A DNA stretch of 64,000 bases from an uncultured Gammaproteobacteria bacterium (GCA_951828235.1 OX639965.1:703191-767190); one strand, 5' to 3'; positions 39,480-48,684 are shown, counted from the first letter of the stretch. Translations and numbers: made by a program. The notes: generated by a model from the sequence alone, not told the origin.

Positions 39480-39611
39480 ACCGGCATCCCGCCTCTATGA
39501 CCCGGAAGTCGGCCAATATAGCGGCCACTTGACACGTGGCGCAACAACTGATCCTGGCCTGATCCTGAGGTCAGGATTGAACGAGGCGGTGCGGAATAGA
39601 CAATTCACAAT

Positions 39612-39720
39612 CCGGCACAAATACCGGCACTAACATTCCTATTGATCTGCACGATAAGTTACTAAATATCTGATTTATATAAATTGACTTCCGGCATTTC
39701 AACCGGCATAATCAGCGGCA
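39612..39720 (+). promoter_or_regulatory. CCGGCA direct repeats at 12-bp period upstream of fic
   Basis: CCGGCA occurs at 39612 and 39624, then at 39691 and 39703, with a variant GCGGCA at 39715. Within each group the period is exactly 12 bp. The 60 bases between the groups are AT-rich (ACTAAATATCTGATTTATAT), unlike the surrounding DNA, and probably hold the promoter. The fic product has a C-terminal winged-helix-like region, so autoregulation is possible. Confidence 0.45.
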
Positions 39721-39722
39721 CT

Positions 39723-40895
39723 ATGCATGTGGGATCGATGGAGCCAATGCTGCCTCGCGATGCTCAGGCGGGCCTCACCGACCTTGCCGTGGAACTCGTG
39801 GGAAAGGCAAGCGAGCTTGCGGGGCAGATTCAACATACCGTGCGGGAAAGCATCGGGGATCTGGTGCGCTCCATGAATTGCTATTACTCGAATCTCATTG
39901 AGGGACACAATACGCATCCGCGGGATATCGATGCAGCTCTGGAGGATAAGTACTCGCCGGACCCAAAAAGGCGCATTTTGCAGCGGGAAGCTCGCGCGCA
40001 TATCGAAGTTCAGAGATTGATTGACAACGGTGACGATCTCCACGAGTTGCCGGTATCGACTGCGTACATCCAATGGATTCACCGGGAATTCTGCCAACGG
40101 TTGCCTGACGAGTTGCTCTGGGTCGAAAACCCTGACACAGGAGCGAAGGTGCGCGTTGTGCCCGGAAAAATCCGCGACGGCGAAGTGGCGGTGGGCCGGC
40201 ACATAGCTCCGCCCGCAGCGGATTTGCCGCGTTTTCTGAATCATTTTCAAAATGCCTATACAAGAAACTGGCTGTCGAAGACGCAGACCATCATTGCGGC
40301 AGGGGCGGCGCACCATAGATTCCTGTGGATCCATCCCTTCTACGATGGCAATGGACGCGTGGCACGTCTTATGTCCCACGCCATGCTTTTGCGCTCCGGC
40401 GTCGGCAGCAGTCTCTGGTCTATATCACGTGGGCTGGCCCGAAACGTGACCGAATACAAGTACAGGCTCGCGGGCGCCGACGCGCCAAGGCAGGGCGACT
40501 ACGACGGCCGTAGGGAAAGGTCCGCGTCGCAACTTGAACAATTCTGCGCGTTCTTCTTGCGAACTTGCATAGACCAGGCCGAGTTCATGCATTCGCTCCT
40601 GCAACCCGGAGAATTATTGCGGCGGATGAATCTCTACACCGATGATGAGGTGGCGGCCGGGCGCCTGCCTGCGCGTTCGATGTCCTTACTGCGCGAAGCG
40701 CTGCTGACGGGAGAGTTCGCGCGCGGGAAGGCGCCTGAAATCACGGGTTACCAGGAACGGCGTGGTCGCCAGATCCTCACTACGCTGTTGAAGAAGGGCT
40801 TGCTTGTTTCCAAAGGCCCGCGCGCGCCGGTGCGCCTGGGCTTCCCGCTTGATGTCGTCGAACGCTGGTTTCCACGACTCTACCAAGTAGATTGA
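39723..40895 (+). CDS. Fic-domain protein (class II, self-inhibited)
   Basis: Fic protein of 390 residues from ATG 39723 (MHVGSMEPMLPRDAQ). The catalytic motif HPFYDGNGRVAR (H204) is complete, so AMP or another nucleotide moiety can be transferred. An N-terminal inhibitory helix is present as SNLIEG (S56-x3-E60-G61), the class II arrangement in which the Glu blocks ATP. The C-terminal 60 residues (ITGYQERRGRQILTTLLKKG) look like a winged helix. Target unknown. It is followed 4 bp later by a double-SnoaL gene. The leader is AT-rich, suggesting acquisition. Confidence 0.88.
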   Translation: MHVGSMEPMLPRDAQAGLTDLAVELVGKASELAGQIQHTVRESIGDLVRSMNCYYSNLIEGHNTHPRDIDAALEDKYSPDPKRRILQREARAHIEVQRLIDNGDDLHELPVSTAYIQWIHREFCQRLPDELLWVENPDTGAKVRVVPGKIRDGEVAVGRHIAPPAADLPRFLNHFQNAYTRNWLSKTQTIIAAGAAHHRFLWIHPFYDGNGRVARLMSHAMLLRSGVGSSLWSISRGLARNVTEYKYRLAGADAPRQGDYDGRRERSASQLEQFCAFFLRTCIDQAEFMHSLLQPGELLRRMNLYTDDEVAAGRLPARSMSLLREALLTGEFARGKAPEITGYQERRGRQILTTLLKKGLLVSKGPRAPVRLGFPLDVVERWFPRLYQVD

Positions 40896-40899
40896 ACAG

Positions 40900-41883
40900 A
40901 TGACCGAAAAGCCGAGTTCTGAGGAGATTGTCGACTACATCCTGCGCATAACGCGAGAGATCTGGGAAGACCGCAACCCGGAACTGGTGATGCGCTACTA
41001 CGGGCCTAAAGCGCGCATCCACATGCTGGGCGGCATCATGCGGGGCGCGGCCGAAGTCACAGGGAACACGCGGGCCATGCAGGCCGCGTTTCCGGACCGG
41101 CTGGTCATCGGCGAGGACGTGGTCTGCAGTCCGCTCGAAGACGGCGCATGGCTGTCCTCGCACCGCATCCGCAGCCCCATGACCAGCAGGGGCGAGAACG
41201 CCTACGGCCCGGCAACGGGCAGGAAAGTCACGACATACGTTTTCGCCGACTGCGTTGTCAGGGATGGAATGATCACGAAGGAGTGGCTGGTGCGGGACAA
41301 CCTGAGCCTGGTGAGGCAACTGGGGCTGGATCCGCGGGAAGTGGCCCAGCGTGAAGCGGAGCGCAGCCATCCGGCGGAACACTTGCGCTGGCTGGCGGAC
41401 GAACGCAAGCGCGTCCTGGACGTTCCCCTTCACCCAGCCGATTCCGCTTCGCCGGACCCGCAACAGGATCCGTGGGGCTTTGCCCGCAAGGTCTTGTCGG
41501 GTCTCTGGCAGGCGCCGTCAGAGTCTTGCGAAGTGGCCTACGCACCTTACGCAGTCCTGAGCGATTCGGCCCGGGAGGTGGCCGGAGCAAGCGAAATTCT
41601 CAGCCATTACGCAACCTTGCGGGAGAGCCTGAAGGTGCTCCGGCTGAGCGTCGACCATGCCGGGCTGCAACCCCGGGGCGGCGGATGCACGCTCGCGGCG
41701 CGCTGGACCGCGGCGGCGGAACACACGCGGGAGTTCGAGGGGCTGCCGGCATCGCGCGCACCGCTTTTCATCATGGGCGTCACCCACTGGTGGCTGAGCG
41801 GTGGCCGAGTGGCGCGCGAATGGACGATCCTGGACCGCCTGGCGCTGATGGAACAGATCCTGCGGCACCGGAAAATCGCGTAA
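40900..41883 (+). CDS. Two-domain SnoaL/NTF2-like protein (A-type)
   Basis: Protein of 327 residues made of two SnoaL-like (NTF2-fold) domains, about 1–150 and 180–320. Domain 1 (IVDYILRITREIWEDRNPEL, YGPATGRKV) is clearly homologous to domain 1 of the protein at 49992 ([26 protein letters not shown]). Members of the fold act as cyclases, isomerases or hydrolases without a cofactor; the reaction here is unknown. It starts 4 bp after fic and precedes a TonB receptor. Confidence 0.72.
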   Translation: MTEKPSSEEIVDYILRITREIWEDRNPELVMRYYGPKARIHMLGGIMRGAAEVTGNTRAMQAAFPDRLVIGEDVVCSPLEDGAWLSSHRIRSPMTSRGENAYGPATGRKVTTYVFADCVVRDGMITKEWLVRDNLSLVRQLGLDPREVAQREAERSHPAEHLRWLADERKRVLDVPLHPADSASPDPQQDPWGFARKVLSGLWQAPSESCEVAYAPYAVLSDSAREVAGASEILSHYATLRESLKVLRLSVDHAGLQPRGGGCTLAARWTAAAEHTREFEGLPASRAPLFIMGVTHWWLSGGRVAREWTILDRLALMEQILRHRKIA

Positions 41884-42038
41884 GAACCAACGCCCTGAAC
41901 GCAGGCTGGGCAGTTGCACCTGGCTTCGTTTGCAACTATTCTCCGCCAATACGAATCCTGCAATTGTTCGGTGGCGGATGCCAAGGGGACGGATGGGCAG
42001 GTATTCGGCAGCTGCTAAATCCTATTGGGAGGACCAAC

Positions 42039-44606
42039 ATGCACCGATTTCATCGGCTTTTTTCGATTGGCCTGGCCGTGGCCGTGGGCGCCGTCGCCTA
42101 TGGCACGGCTCCGCAGGCCGCCGCGCAGGAGGCATCCGAACTTGAAGAGATCATCGTCACGGCGCGTAAACGCGAAGAAGCGCTCGCGGACATTCCGGTA
42201 GCCATAACCGCGTTCTCGTCGGAGCAATTGATCCGCGGCGGGTTCACTACCCTGGCGGACCTTTCGTTCCAGACCGCCGGCATGCACTTTCACAAGCAGG
42301 GCGGCCAGATTCCGGGCCGCTTCAGCAGCCGTGTGCGTTTTCGCGGGATGAACAGCAACGCGAACCCCCCGTCACAGCAGGTCGGTACGGTGTTCCTGGA
42401 CGGCGTTTACGTATCCGATGGTGTTACGAGCATCGATTTTTCCAATATTGAGCGCGTCGAAATCATCAAGGGGCCCCAATCCGCCACGTTTGGCCGGTCC
42501 ACCTTCGCCGGGGCGGTCAACTACGTGACCAAGACGCCGGGCTTTGAATACGCGGGCCGCGTGATCGCCGACGTTGCCGAGTGGGGCGGCCGCGACGTGA
42601 CGCTTTCGCACGAAGGGCCGCTGGTGGACGACAAGCTCGCTTACCGCATCTCCGCGCGGCTGTACGGGACCGACGGCCAGTACTCTTCCAACGCCGACGG
42701 CGGCGCGCTGGGCGAGGAGAGCACGCAGACGATACAGGCCGTGCTCAACTGGACTCCCACCGAGAATTTCTCGGCCAAGTTCCGCTACTTGTGGTCGTAC
42801 GACGACGACGGTCCGGCCGCCGGAATGTTGCTGGGCACCTCCTTTTCGGCACGCTTCAATTCCGTTGGAGTCCCGGCGAATGCGGGTCCCAACTGCTTCA
42901 GCGACGGAATTACCAGCGCGGATGACCCGGACACCCCGTCCGATTATTTTTGCGGCGCGCTGCCGATGGTGGACGTAGATTCCTTCATCGCTCCGAACAC
43001 GGCCATCAGTCCCGCCGATCAGGCCGCCTTTCGCAGCCCGATCGTCTGCGACCCGCGCGACGGCATCTGCCGGCCCAAGCTGCCCGGCGCGCCGCTCAGG
43101 GCCACGTCCGGTTTGACCCGCTACCAGCAAAGGGCCGCGCTGCTGCTCAGCTATGACTTCGACAGCGGCATGCTGGACGGCCATGGCCTGGACTCCGTGA
43201 TCGGATGGAGCACGATGCGGGCCGGCTGGGTGCGTGATTTCGACCTAACCGCAGCACAGAATTTCATCTCGCAGGATCCCGTTGTTGCCGACGATCTGAC
43301 GATTGAACTGAACCTGAGTTCGCCTCAAGACCGCAATCTGCGCTATACATTCGGGGTGAATTTCTTTACGGCCGACAACGTCACAGCGGGCAACGGTGGG
43401 ATGAACGTTTGGGGTTCCGACGGCGGAGTAACCCAGACCGTGGTGGCGGCGCCGGACGGAACACTTCTGCCGGAGCCGGTAACGCTACCGGGTCCGCACT
43501 ACTTCATGAACACCATTCCACCCACCGAGAGCAACGATACCGTCGGCGTATTCGGGTCCTTTGCATACGACTTCACCGATGACCTGACTCTGGACGTGGA
43601 GTGGCGCTACCAGGAGGACGAAATCTCGCTGTCAGGCCCGAGTAACGCGGGCGTGCCGAATCCAAGCGGCGGGATGGTGTCCGCGTCCTACGACGAGGAG
43701 TCATTCAGCAGTTTCCTGCCGCGGATCACGCTTTCCTACGATGTCGGCGAGCGCGGTACCAGCTGGGTGACCTATTCGGAAGGCACGCTGCCGGGCATCT
43801 TCAATACGGACTTTGGCGGACTGGACGAAGCGACAAGAGATGAGGTGCGGGCGGTCATCCCGGGAATTTCGCTTTTCAACGAGGAAGAGGAGCTTGAGAA
43901 TATGGAAGTCGGCTTCAAGCAGGAGTTCGACAACTTCTACTTCTCGGCGGTCTTCTACATGCTGGACTGGAGCAATCTCAAGACCCGCCAGGGCGTTACC
44001 GTGACGAACCAGGAGACAGGCGTGCAGCGCGTGCTCAATCTCCAGCTCAACGCCGGCGACGCGGAACTGGAGGGACTGGAGCTGGAAGGCGGCTTCTCGC
44101 TGGGAGAGAACTTCTCCGGCACGTTCATGCTGAACTACGCCGATGGCGAATACGGCACGCTCACCTGCGGCTTCTCGCCGTTCAAACCGCCCATCGAGCC
44201 CGGCAACACTTTCGGCCCCCGCGACTGCTCCGGCAGCCGCCCGGCGCGTTATCCGGAATGGCAGGGCGCCATCTCCGGCGTCTGGACCGACAGCCTCGCA
44301 AGCGGCAACTGGGACTACTACGTTCGCGCGGATGCCGAGTACTTCGGCGAGGCGTACAACGAGGAAGCCAACTTCTCCACCATGGGCGACTTCTGGCGCG
44401 TAAACGTGCGTGGCGGGTTCGAGAGGGACGACCTTCGCATTGAGGGATACGTCAAGAACCTGCTGGACGACGACAACTACCTTGGCGCCGCCCGCTGGTC
44501 CGATTTCTCGGGCACCTTCCTGTTCGCGTTCCTGTTCAGCCAGGGCGTGGCGGTCACCCCCGCCGAGAAGCGCACGATAGGCCTGAGGGTCGTTTACGAC
44601 TTCTAG
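42039..44606 (+). CDS. TonB-dependent receptor
   Basis: Outer-membrane transporter of 855 residues from ATG 42039 (MHRFHRLFSIGLAVAVGAVA), with a perfect GGGAGGACCAAC site. After the signal peptide comes ELEEIIVTARKREE, then the plug (VERVEIIKGPQSATFGR, AVNYVTKTPG). The barrel ends in VYDF. Several Cys-containing extracellular-loop insertions are present, for example NCFSDGITS and IVCDPRDGICRPK. A strong terminator follows. It sits between the double-SnoaL gene and the alpha/beta hydrolase. Confidence 0.93.
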   Translation: MHRFHRLFSIGLAVAVGAVAYGTAPQAAAQEASELEEIIVTARKREEALADIPVAITAFSSEQLIRGGFTTLADLSFQTAGMHFHKQGGQIPGRFSSRVRFRGMNSNANPPSQQVGTVFLDGVYVSDGVTSIDFSNIERVEIIKGPQSATFGRSTFAGAVNYVTKTPGFEYAGRVIADVAEWGGRDVTLSHEGPLVDDKLAYRISARLYGTDGQYSSNADGGALGEESTQTIQAVLNWTPTENFSAKFRYLWSYDDDGPAAGMLLGTSFSARFNSVGVPANAGPNCFSDGITSADDPDTPSDYFCGALPMVDVDSFIAPNTAISPADQAAFRSPIVCDPRDGICRPKLPGAPLRATSGLTRYQQRAALLLSYDFDSGMLDGHGLDSVIGWSTMRAGWVRDFDLTAAQNFISQDPVVADDLTIELNLSSPQDRNLRYTFGVNFFTADNVTAGNGGMNVWGSDGGVTQTVVAAPDGTLLPEPVTLPGPHYFMNTIPPTESNDTVGVFGSFAYDFTDDLTLDVEWRYQEDEISLSGPSNAGVPNPSGGMVSASYDEESFSSFLPRITLSYDVGERGTSWVTYSEGTLPGIFNTDFGGLDEATRDEVRAVIPGISLFNEEEELENMEVGFKQEFDNFYFSAVFYMLDWSNLKTRQGVTVTNQETGVQRVLNLQLNAGDAELEGLELEGGFSLGENFSGTFMLNYADGEYGTLTCGFSPFKPPIEPGNTFGPRDCSGSRPARYPEWQGAISGVWTDSLASGNWDYYVRADAEYFGEAYNEEANFSTMGDFWRVNVRGGFERDDLRIEGYVKNLLDDDNYLGAARWSDFSGTFLFAFLFSQGVAVTPAEKRTIGLRVVYDF

Positions 44607-44615
44607 CATCATCCG

Positions 44616-44654
44616 AAAAAGCTCCGGCCGTTTCGCCGGCCGGAGCTTTTGTTT
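44616..44654 (+). terminator. Rho-independent terminator after TonB receptor
   Basis: AAAAA, GCTCCGGCCG (44621–44630), loop TTTCGC, CGGCCGGAGC (44637–44646), then TTTTGTTT. The stem is 10 bp and perfect. Confidence 0.9.
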
Positions 44655-44721
44655 CGTGATGAGCGGGAAACCTCGAGGGGCCCTCATGGGGCTGGCGTTT
44701 CCCGGAATCTGGTAATCGCCC

Positions 44722-45552
44722 ATGTCGAACTACAAGCGCGGCTACGTGAACGGCCGCTTCGGTCAGATTCACTACCATCGCGCCTGGCCGGACGCTGAAG
44801 GGAGCGACGGGACGCCCCTGGCGTTCTTCCACCAGAACCACAAGTCGGCATACGAATACGACCCGCTGCTCCGGGAAATGGGCCGCGATCGGGAGTCGCT
44901 GGCCTTCGATACGCCGGGATACGGCAATTCGGACGGTCCTCCCGATGTGCCGACCATGGCGGATTACGCGGGCGCGATGGCCGATGCATTGGACAGCCTG
45001 GGTTTCGGCGCCGGGGGCAAGGGCGCGATCGACGTCTTCGGCCTGCACACCGGCGTATTGATAGCCACCGAGTTGGCGCTGACCCGCCCGGACCTGGTGC
45101 GCCGCATCGTGATGAGCGGCGTTCCCTACCGTTCGCCAGCCAAGCGCAAGAAAATTCTCGAGGCGTTACCGCGCGACAGGAAACTCACCGAGGACGGCGC
45201 CTGGATCATGGATTGCTGGAGGGTGCTCGTGGCCGATCGGTCGAAGGACGTGCCGCTGGACCGCGCGGCGCGGGTCTTCGTCGAGGCCCTTCATCCTCTG
45301 GACAAGCATTGGCATGCCTACGACGCCGTCTGGAACTACCCGCTTGAAGAGCGCTTGCCCACACTCACTCACCCGGTCGCGATCCTGCAGACCCACGAGC
45401 TCCTGCTCGAAGATACCCGGCGGGCGCACGCCGAGTTGCTGCCGCAGGCGCATTACGTCGAGATTCCCGAAGTTCAGGTAAACATTCTCGATCTCGCCTG
45501 GAAGCAGTTCGCGCGCCAAATGCGCCTCTGGCTCGATGGGCCCGCGCCCTAA
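44722..45552 (+). CDS. Alpha/beta-hydrolase-fold protein with His at the nucleophile elbow
   Basis: Protein of 276 residues with the alpha/beta hydrolase fold: LAFFHQNHKSAYEYDPLL, AFDTPGYGNSDGP and a C-terminal cap. The usual nucleophile elbow G-x-S-x-G reads G-L-H109-T-G in VFGLHTGVLIATELAL, so Ser is replaced by His. The oxyanion region begins FHQNH where HGxP is typical. It is therefore either a non-hydrolytic member or uses a different mechanism, such as the C–C or oxygen chemistry known from some members lacking the Ser. It lies between the TonB receptor and a quinone reductase. Confidence 0.75.
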   Translation: MSNYKRGYVNGRFGQIHYHRAWPDAEGSDGTPLAFFHQNHKSAYEYDPLLREMGRDRESLAFDTPGYGNSDGPPDVPTMADYAGAMADALDSLGFGAGGKGAIDVFGLHTGVLIATELALTRPDLVRRIVMSGVPYRSPAKRKKILEALPRDRKLTEDGAWIMDCWRVLVADRSKDVPLDRAARVFVEALHPLDKHWHAYDAVWNYPLEERLPTLTHPVAILQTHELLLEDTRRAHAELLPQAHYVEIPEVQVNILDLAWKQFARQMRLWLDGPAP

Positions 45553-45581
45553 ACGGGCGCGGGCGGATCGCGCGATCCAAT

Positions 45582-46547
45582 ATGCACGGTTTCCTGGTCG
45601 AACAATTCGGCGGCCTGGAGGTCATGCAGTGGCGCGAAATTGGCCCATTTGTGCCGGGGCCGCGCCAGGTCCTCGTTGAAGTAAGGGCCTCCGGCGTGAA
45701 CTTCGCCGAGACCCGCATGCGGGCCGGGACCTATTCCGGTCAGGAGCTGCCCTTCGTGATGGGCATGGAATGCGCCGGCATGGTGGCCGAGTGCGGGGAA
45801 GGCGTCACCGAATTCAGGCCCGGCGATCGCGTGTTCGGCCGCGCCCGGGGCTCGCATGCGGAGGCGGTCCTGTTCGACGCGGACCACCTGATGCCGCTTC
45901 CCGAGGCGGTTTCATTCATTGAAGGCGCCGCGATACCGGTGAGCTGGCTGACCGCCTGGCATGCCCTGGACGCGGTGGCGGACCTGCAAGAGGGGCAAAG
46001 AGTACTGATCGAAGCCATTGCTTCCGGCGTGGGCAGCGCCGCCCTTCAGATCGCAAAGTGGCGTGGCTGCTGGGTTGCCGGCACTGCCAGCCGGGACCCG
46101 AAGCTCGAGATCGCGCGCCAATGGGGCGCGGATGCCGCCTATAACTACAAGCGCGACGACGTGACGGTGCTCGTGCGGCGCGATACGGATCACCAGGGCA
46201 TCGACATCGGGTTAATGACCATTGGCGAGGAAACCGCCGAATCGCTGCTGGACAGCATGGGCATGGACGGAAAGATCGTGATGTACGGAAGCACCGGCGG
46301 GCGCCAGGTGTGCTTTAACCTCAATATCGGGGTGCGCAACCTGGCGCTCATGAGCATGAGCATCTCGACCAGCGAGCGCTTCCTCACCTACACCATGCCC
46401 CGTTTCCGCGAGCTGGCCCTGCCCCTGTTTGCCGATGGCAGCTTCAAGGCGCCCGTCGGTCCGGTACTCCCGTTATCCGACTTGGTGAGAGCGCATCAAC
46501 TGGTGGACGAGCGCAACCATTTCGGCAAGATCATCCTTACCGTGTAG
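45582..46547 (+). CDS. Zinc-free MDR family quinone reductase-like oxidoreductase
   Basis: Medium-chain dehydrogenase/reductase of 321 residues. The N-terminal GroES-like domain has VEVRASGVNFAETRMRAG and PFVMGMECAGMV. The NADPH site is VLIEAIASGVGSAALQIAKW. The catalytic-zinc Cys/His set of alcohol dehydrogenases is absent, which places it with NADPH:quinone oxidoreductases and zeta-crystallins. It follows the hydrolase by 29 bp and is probably cotranscribed. Confidence 0.88.
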   Translation: MHGFLVEQFGGLEVMQWREIGPFVPGPRQVLVEVRASGVNFAETRMRAGTYSGQELPFVMGMECAGMVAECGEGVTEFRPGDRVFGRARGSHAEAVLFDADHLMPLPEAVSFIEGAAIPVSWLTAWHALDAVADLQEGQRVLIEAIASGVGSAALQIAKWRGCWVAGTASRDPKLEIARQWGADAAYNYKRDDVTVLVRRDTDHQGIDIGLMTIGEETAESLLDSMGMDGKIVMYGSTGGRQVCFNLNIGVRNLALMSMSISTSERFLTYTMPRFRELALPLFADGSFKAPVGPVLPLSDLVRAHQLVDERNHFGKIILTV

Positions 46548-46730
46548 GCCCGGGAAGCGCAATGATGTTCTCTGCGGCGGGATCATCCACAATGCGGCAG
46601 GGAAGAGGCGTTTCTCCGCAAACATGCTCCAGAACCTCTTCGAGGGCCGCTTCCAACTCGCGCCCCGATTCGCGGGCAGGAGCCCCTCATTGGCGAACCT
46701 GTAGCCTGCCTGATCGAACACCGCTATCAT
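46537..46730 (-). pseudogene. Possible frameshifted small gene
   Basis: On the minus strand, ATG 46730 opens MIAVFDQAGYRFANEGLLPA. A different frame then continues RESGRELEAALEEVLEHVC and on to IVDDPAAENIIALPGPTR, ending at TAA 46537. Joined by one frameshift near 46672, the two parts make a plausible protein of about 65 residues with good coding character, but neither frame is complete alone. It overlaps the end of the quinone reductase gene by 11 bp and is divergent from the antitoxin gene. It may be chance. Confidence 0.22.
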
Positions 46731-46761
46731 ATGACCAGTTTTATGACCAAGCGAGGTTGTC

Positions 46762-47001
46762 ATGGTCACCGTTAACCTGGCGCAGGCAAAAGCGCGCCTC
46801 AGCGAACTTCTGGACAAAGTAGAGGGCGGCCAGGAAGTACTCATTACCCGCCGCGGCAAGGCCGTGGCGCATCTGTCCCCCGCCGTCGGCCCCAAGAAGC
46901 CGCTGCCGCTCGGGGAGCTGGCTGGGTTCCGGGCGTCCATGCCGCCGTTGCGGCGCCCCGCCGCCGATCTGCTGCGCGAGGCACGAGACGAAGGGCTCTG
47001 A
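46762..47001 (+). CDS. vapB: Phd/YefM-type antitoxin
   Basis: Antitoxin of 79 residues. The N-terminal DNA-binding half MVTVNLAQAKARLSELLDKV with ITRRGKAVAHLSP is the Phd/YefM pattern; the C-terminal half (about 50–79, LLREARDEGL) should wrap the toxin. It is 18 bp upstream of a PIN-domain gene. This is the standard order for a type II toxin–antitoxin pair and should be autoregulated. Confidence 0.87.
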   Translation: MVTVNLAQAKARLSELLDKVEGGQEVLITRRGKAVAHLSPAVGPKKPLPLGELAGFRASMPPLRRPAADLLREARDEGL

Positions 47002-47019
47002 GGTCGTCGGCTTGCTCGG

Positions 47020-47466
47020 ATGCTCTACTTCGACACCAGTTTCCTCGCGCCCCTCATCCTGCCCGAGGCCACCAGCGACCCGATCGCGGGCTTTTTCGAC
47101 GCCCTTCCGCCCCAGGATCTCGCCGTCAGTCAATGGACCCGCGTCGAATTCGCCTCGCTGCTCGCCCGTGAAGTTCGCATGGGCGGCCTGGACTCGGCGG
47201 CGGCGCACGAGGCAGATGCGCGATTCGAAGGCATGGTCCGCGATTCGTTCATCGTGATCTTGCCAAATCCCGACGACTTCGATCGGGCACGAGACTGCCT
47301 CAACCGCTTCGAGACCGGTTTGCGGGCCGCCGACGCGTTGCACCTCGCCATCGCGTGGAACCGCGGCTCGGAGGCCATCTACAGCCTGGACAAGCGGATG
47401 ATCGCCGCGGGAAAGAAGCTGGGGCTGCCGACGACTTCCGGAACCGTCCCGGGATATGACGATTGA
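47020..47466 (+). CDS. vapC: PIN-domain toxin, VapC-like
   Basis: PIN-fold ribonuclease of 148 residues. The acidic metal-binding set is visible as D5 (YFDTSFLAPL), E43 (WTRVEFASLL), D105 (LRAADALHLA) and D124 (YSLDKRM). It would cleave RNA when freed from the antitoxin. It is convergent with the MetE-like gene, 72 bp away. Confidence 0.9.
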   Translation: MLYFDTSFLAPLILPEATSDPIAGFFDALPPQDLAVSQWTRVEFASLLAREVRMGGLDSAAAHEADARFEGMVRDSFIVILPNPDDFDRARDCLNRFETGLRAADALHLAIAWNRGSEAIYSLDKRMIAAGKKLGLPTTSGTVPGYDD

Positions 47467-47538
47467 TGGCGCCAGTGCTCCCGGTTGCCGAACGGGCCAA
47501 GGCGTTGTTTGGCGAGGACGGCACTGGCGTCGCTCCCG

Positions 47539-48684
47539 TCAACGCCAGAGGCGCCTGCTGGCGATTTCCGCGCCTTCGGCCATGGCGCCCAGCTTGGCGT
47601 ACGTGATGTCCGGATCGACCGCGCCGAAGCCGGCAAAGGTGGAAAATCCGCAGTCCGTCCCGGCGATCACTCGCTCGCGTCCTACGATATCGGCAAAGCG
47701 GCAGATGCGTTCGGCCACCAGTCGCGGATGCTCGACGAAGTTGGTAGTGGAGTCGAGCACCCCCGGAACCAGGATCTTGTCGTCGGGCAGTTTCGCCTGG
47801 GCAAAGACGGTCCACTCGTGCGCATGACGGGGATTTGAGGACTCGAACAGCAGTGCCTGGGGCCTGGCCTTGAGCGCGATCGGCAGGACCATCTCCATGG
47901 GGGCATCATGATGGTGCGGCCCCTCGTAGTTCCCCCAGCAGACATGCAGGCGCACCCGGTCCGGCGGAACGTTGCGCAGGGCGTGGTTGAGCGCTTCCAC
48001 GTGCAGCTCGGCCTGGCGCCGGTACTCGTCGTCCGGCTGACCCTTGAACATCATGTGCCTTCCCAGTCCCAGGTCCGGCGAATCCAGCTGCAGCAGGAAA
48101 CCGGCGGCGACGATAGCCTCGTACTCCGGCCGCATGGCCTCCGCCAGCGCGTACAGGTAGGCCTCGTGGTCCGGATAGTGCTGGTTGGGCTGAAACAGGG
48201 CGATCACTCCGGGCGACGCGGAGTTCATGAACGCTTCCGCGGGCCGGTGCCGATCGACGGCCACCCGGAAATTGGCGAGGTCCTCTTCCAGCGGACCCGC
48301 GTCCTTCACCCGAATCTCGCCCACGCACTGCGGCCGGCGGTATGTGGGCGTGCCGCCGCTTGCCGCCTGGCGCTGAAGAAAGCCCGGGTACTCCTCGAGG
48401 TCCGCAGGCGGCCGCCGCGGGCTGTCGCCCTCAAATCCGGTGATCCTGTCCTTGATGTAGGTGGCGTAGCTGATCTTGCTCATTTCGCCGTCGCTGACCA
48501 CGTCCACGCCAGCCTCGCATTGTTTCGCCACGACCGCGTCCACGGCCTCGGCCAGCAGCGCGTGCCGCGCCGCCGGCTCCATGCGCTCGCCCTTCTCTTC
48601 GGCGAAAACCATTTCCGTTATCGCCTCCGAGCGGGGCAGGCTGCCGACATGGGTGGTGAGTATCCGTTCGGTGGAATGCAGCAT
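47539..48684 (-). CDS. MetE C-terminal-like zinc methyl/alkyl-transferase
   Basis: Protein of 381 residues related to the C-terminal half of cobalamin-independent methionine synthase. The start is ATG 48684 (MLHSTERILTTHVGSLPR), with AGGACC upstream. The zinc ligands are recognisable: H247-x-C249 in RLHVCWGN, E281 in LFESSN and C345 in GTDCGFS. A histidine-rich insertion, GPHHHDAP, lies between them. Stand-alone members include methyltransferases and thiol alkyltransferases such as epoxyalkane:coenzyme M transferase. True methionine synthesis is unlikely without the N-terminal folate-binding half. It is followed upstream on the same strand by the HisD-like and SnoaL genes. Confidence 0.78.
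   Translation of the reverse strand: MLHSTERILTTHVGSLPRSEAITEMVFAEEKGERMEPAARHALLAEAVDAVVAKQCEAGVDVVSDGEMSKISYATYIKDRITGFEGDSPRRPPADLEEYPGFLQRQAASGGTPTYRRPQCVGEIRVKDAGPLEEDLANFRVAVDRHRPAEAFMNSASPGVIALFQPNQHYPDHEAYLYALAEAMRPEYEAIVAAGFLLQLDSPDLGLGRHMMFKGQPDDEYRRQAELHVEALNHALRNVPPDRVRLHVCWGNYEGPHHHDAPMEMVLPIALKARPQALLFESSNPRHAHEWTVFAQAKLPDDKILVPGVLDSTTNFVEHPRLVAERICRFADIVGRERVIAGTDCGFSTFAGFGAVDPDITYAKLGAMAEGAEIASRRLWR

Noticed and set aside
41472..42038. In-frame 5' extension of the second TonB receptor
   Set aside because: It runs through the SnoaL gene in another frame. The signal peptide and GGGAGG site place the start at 42039.
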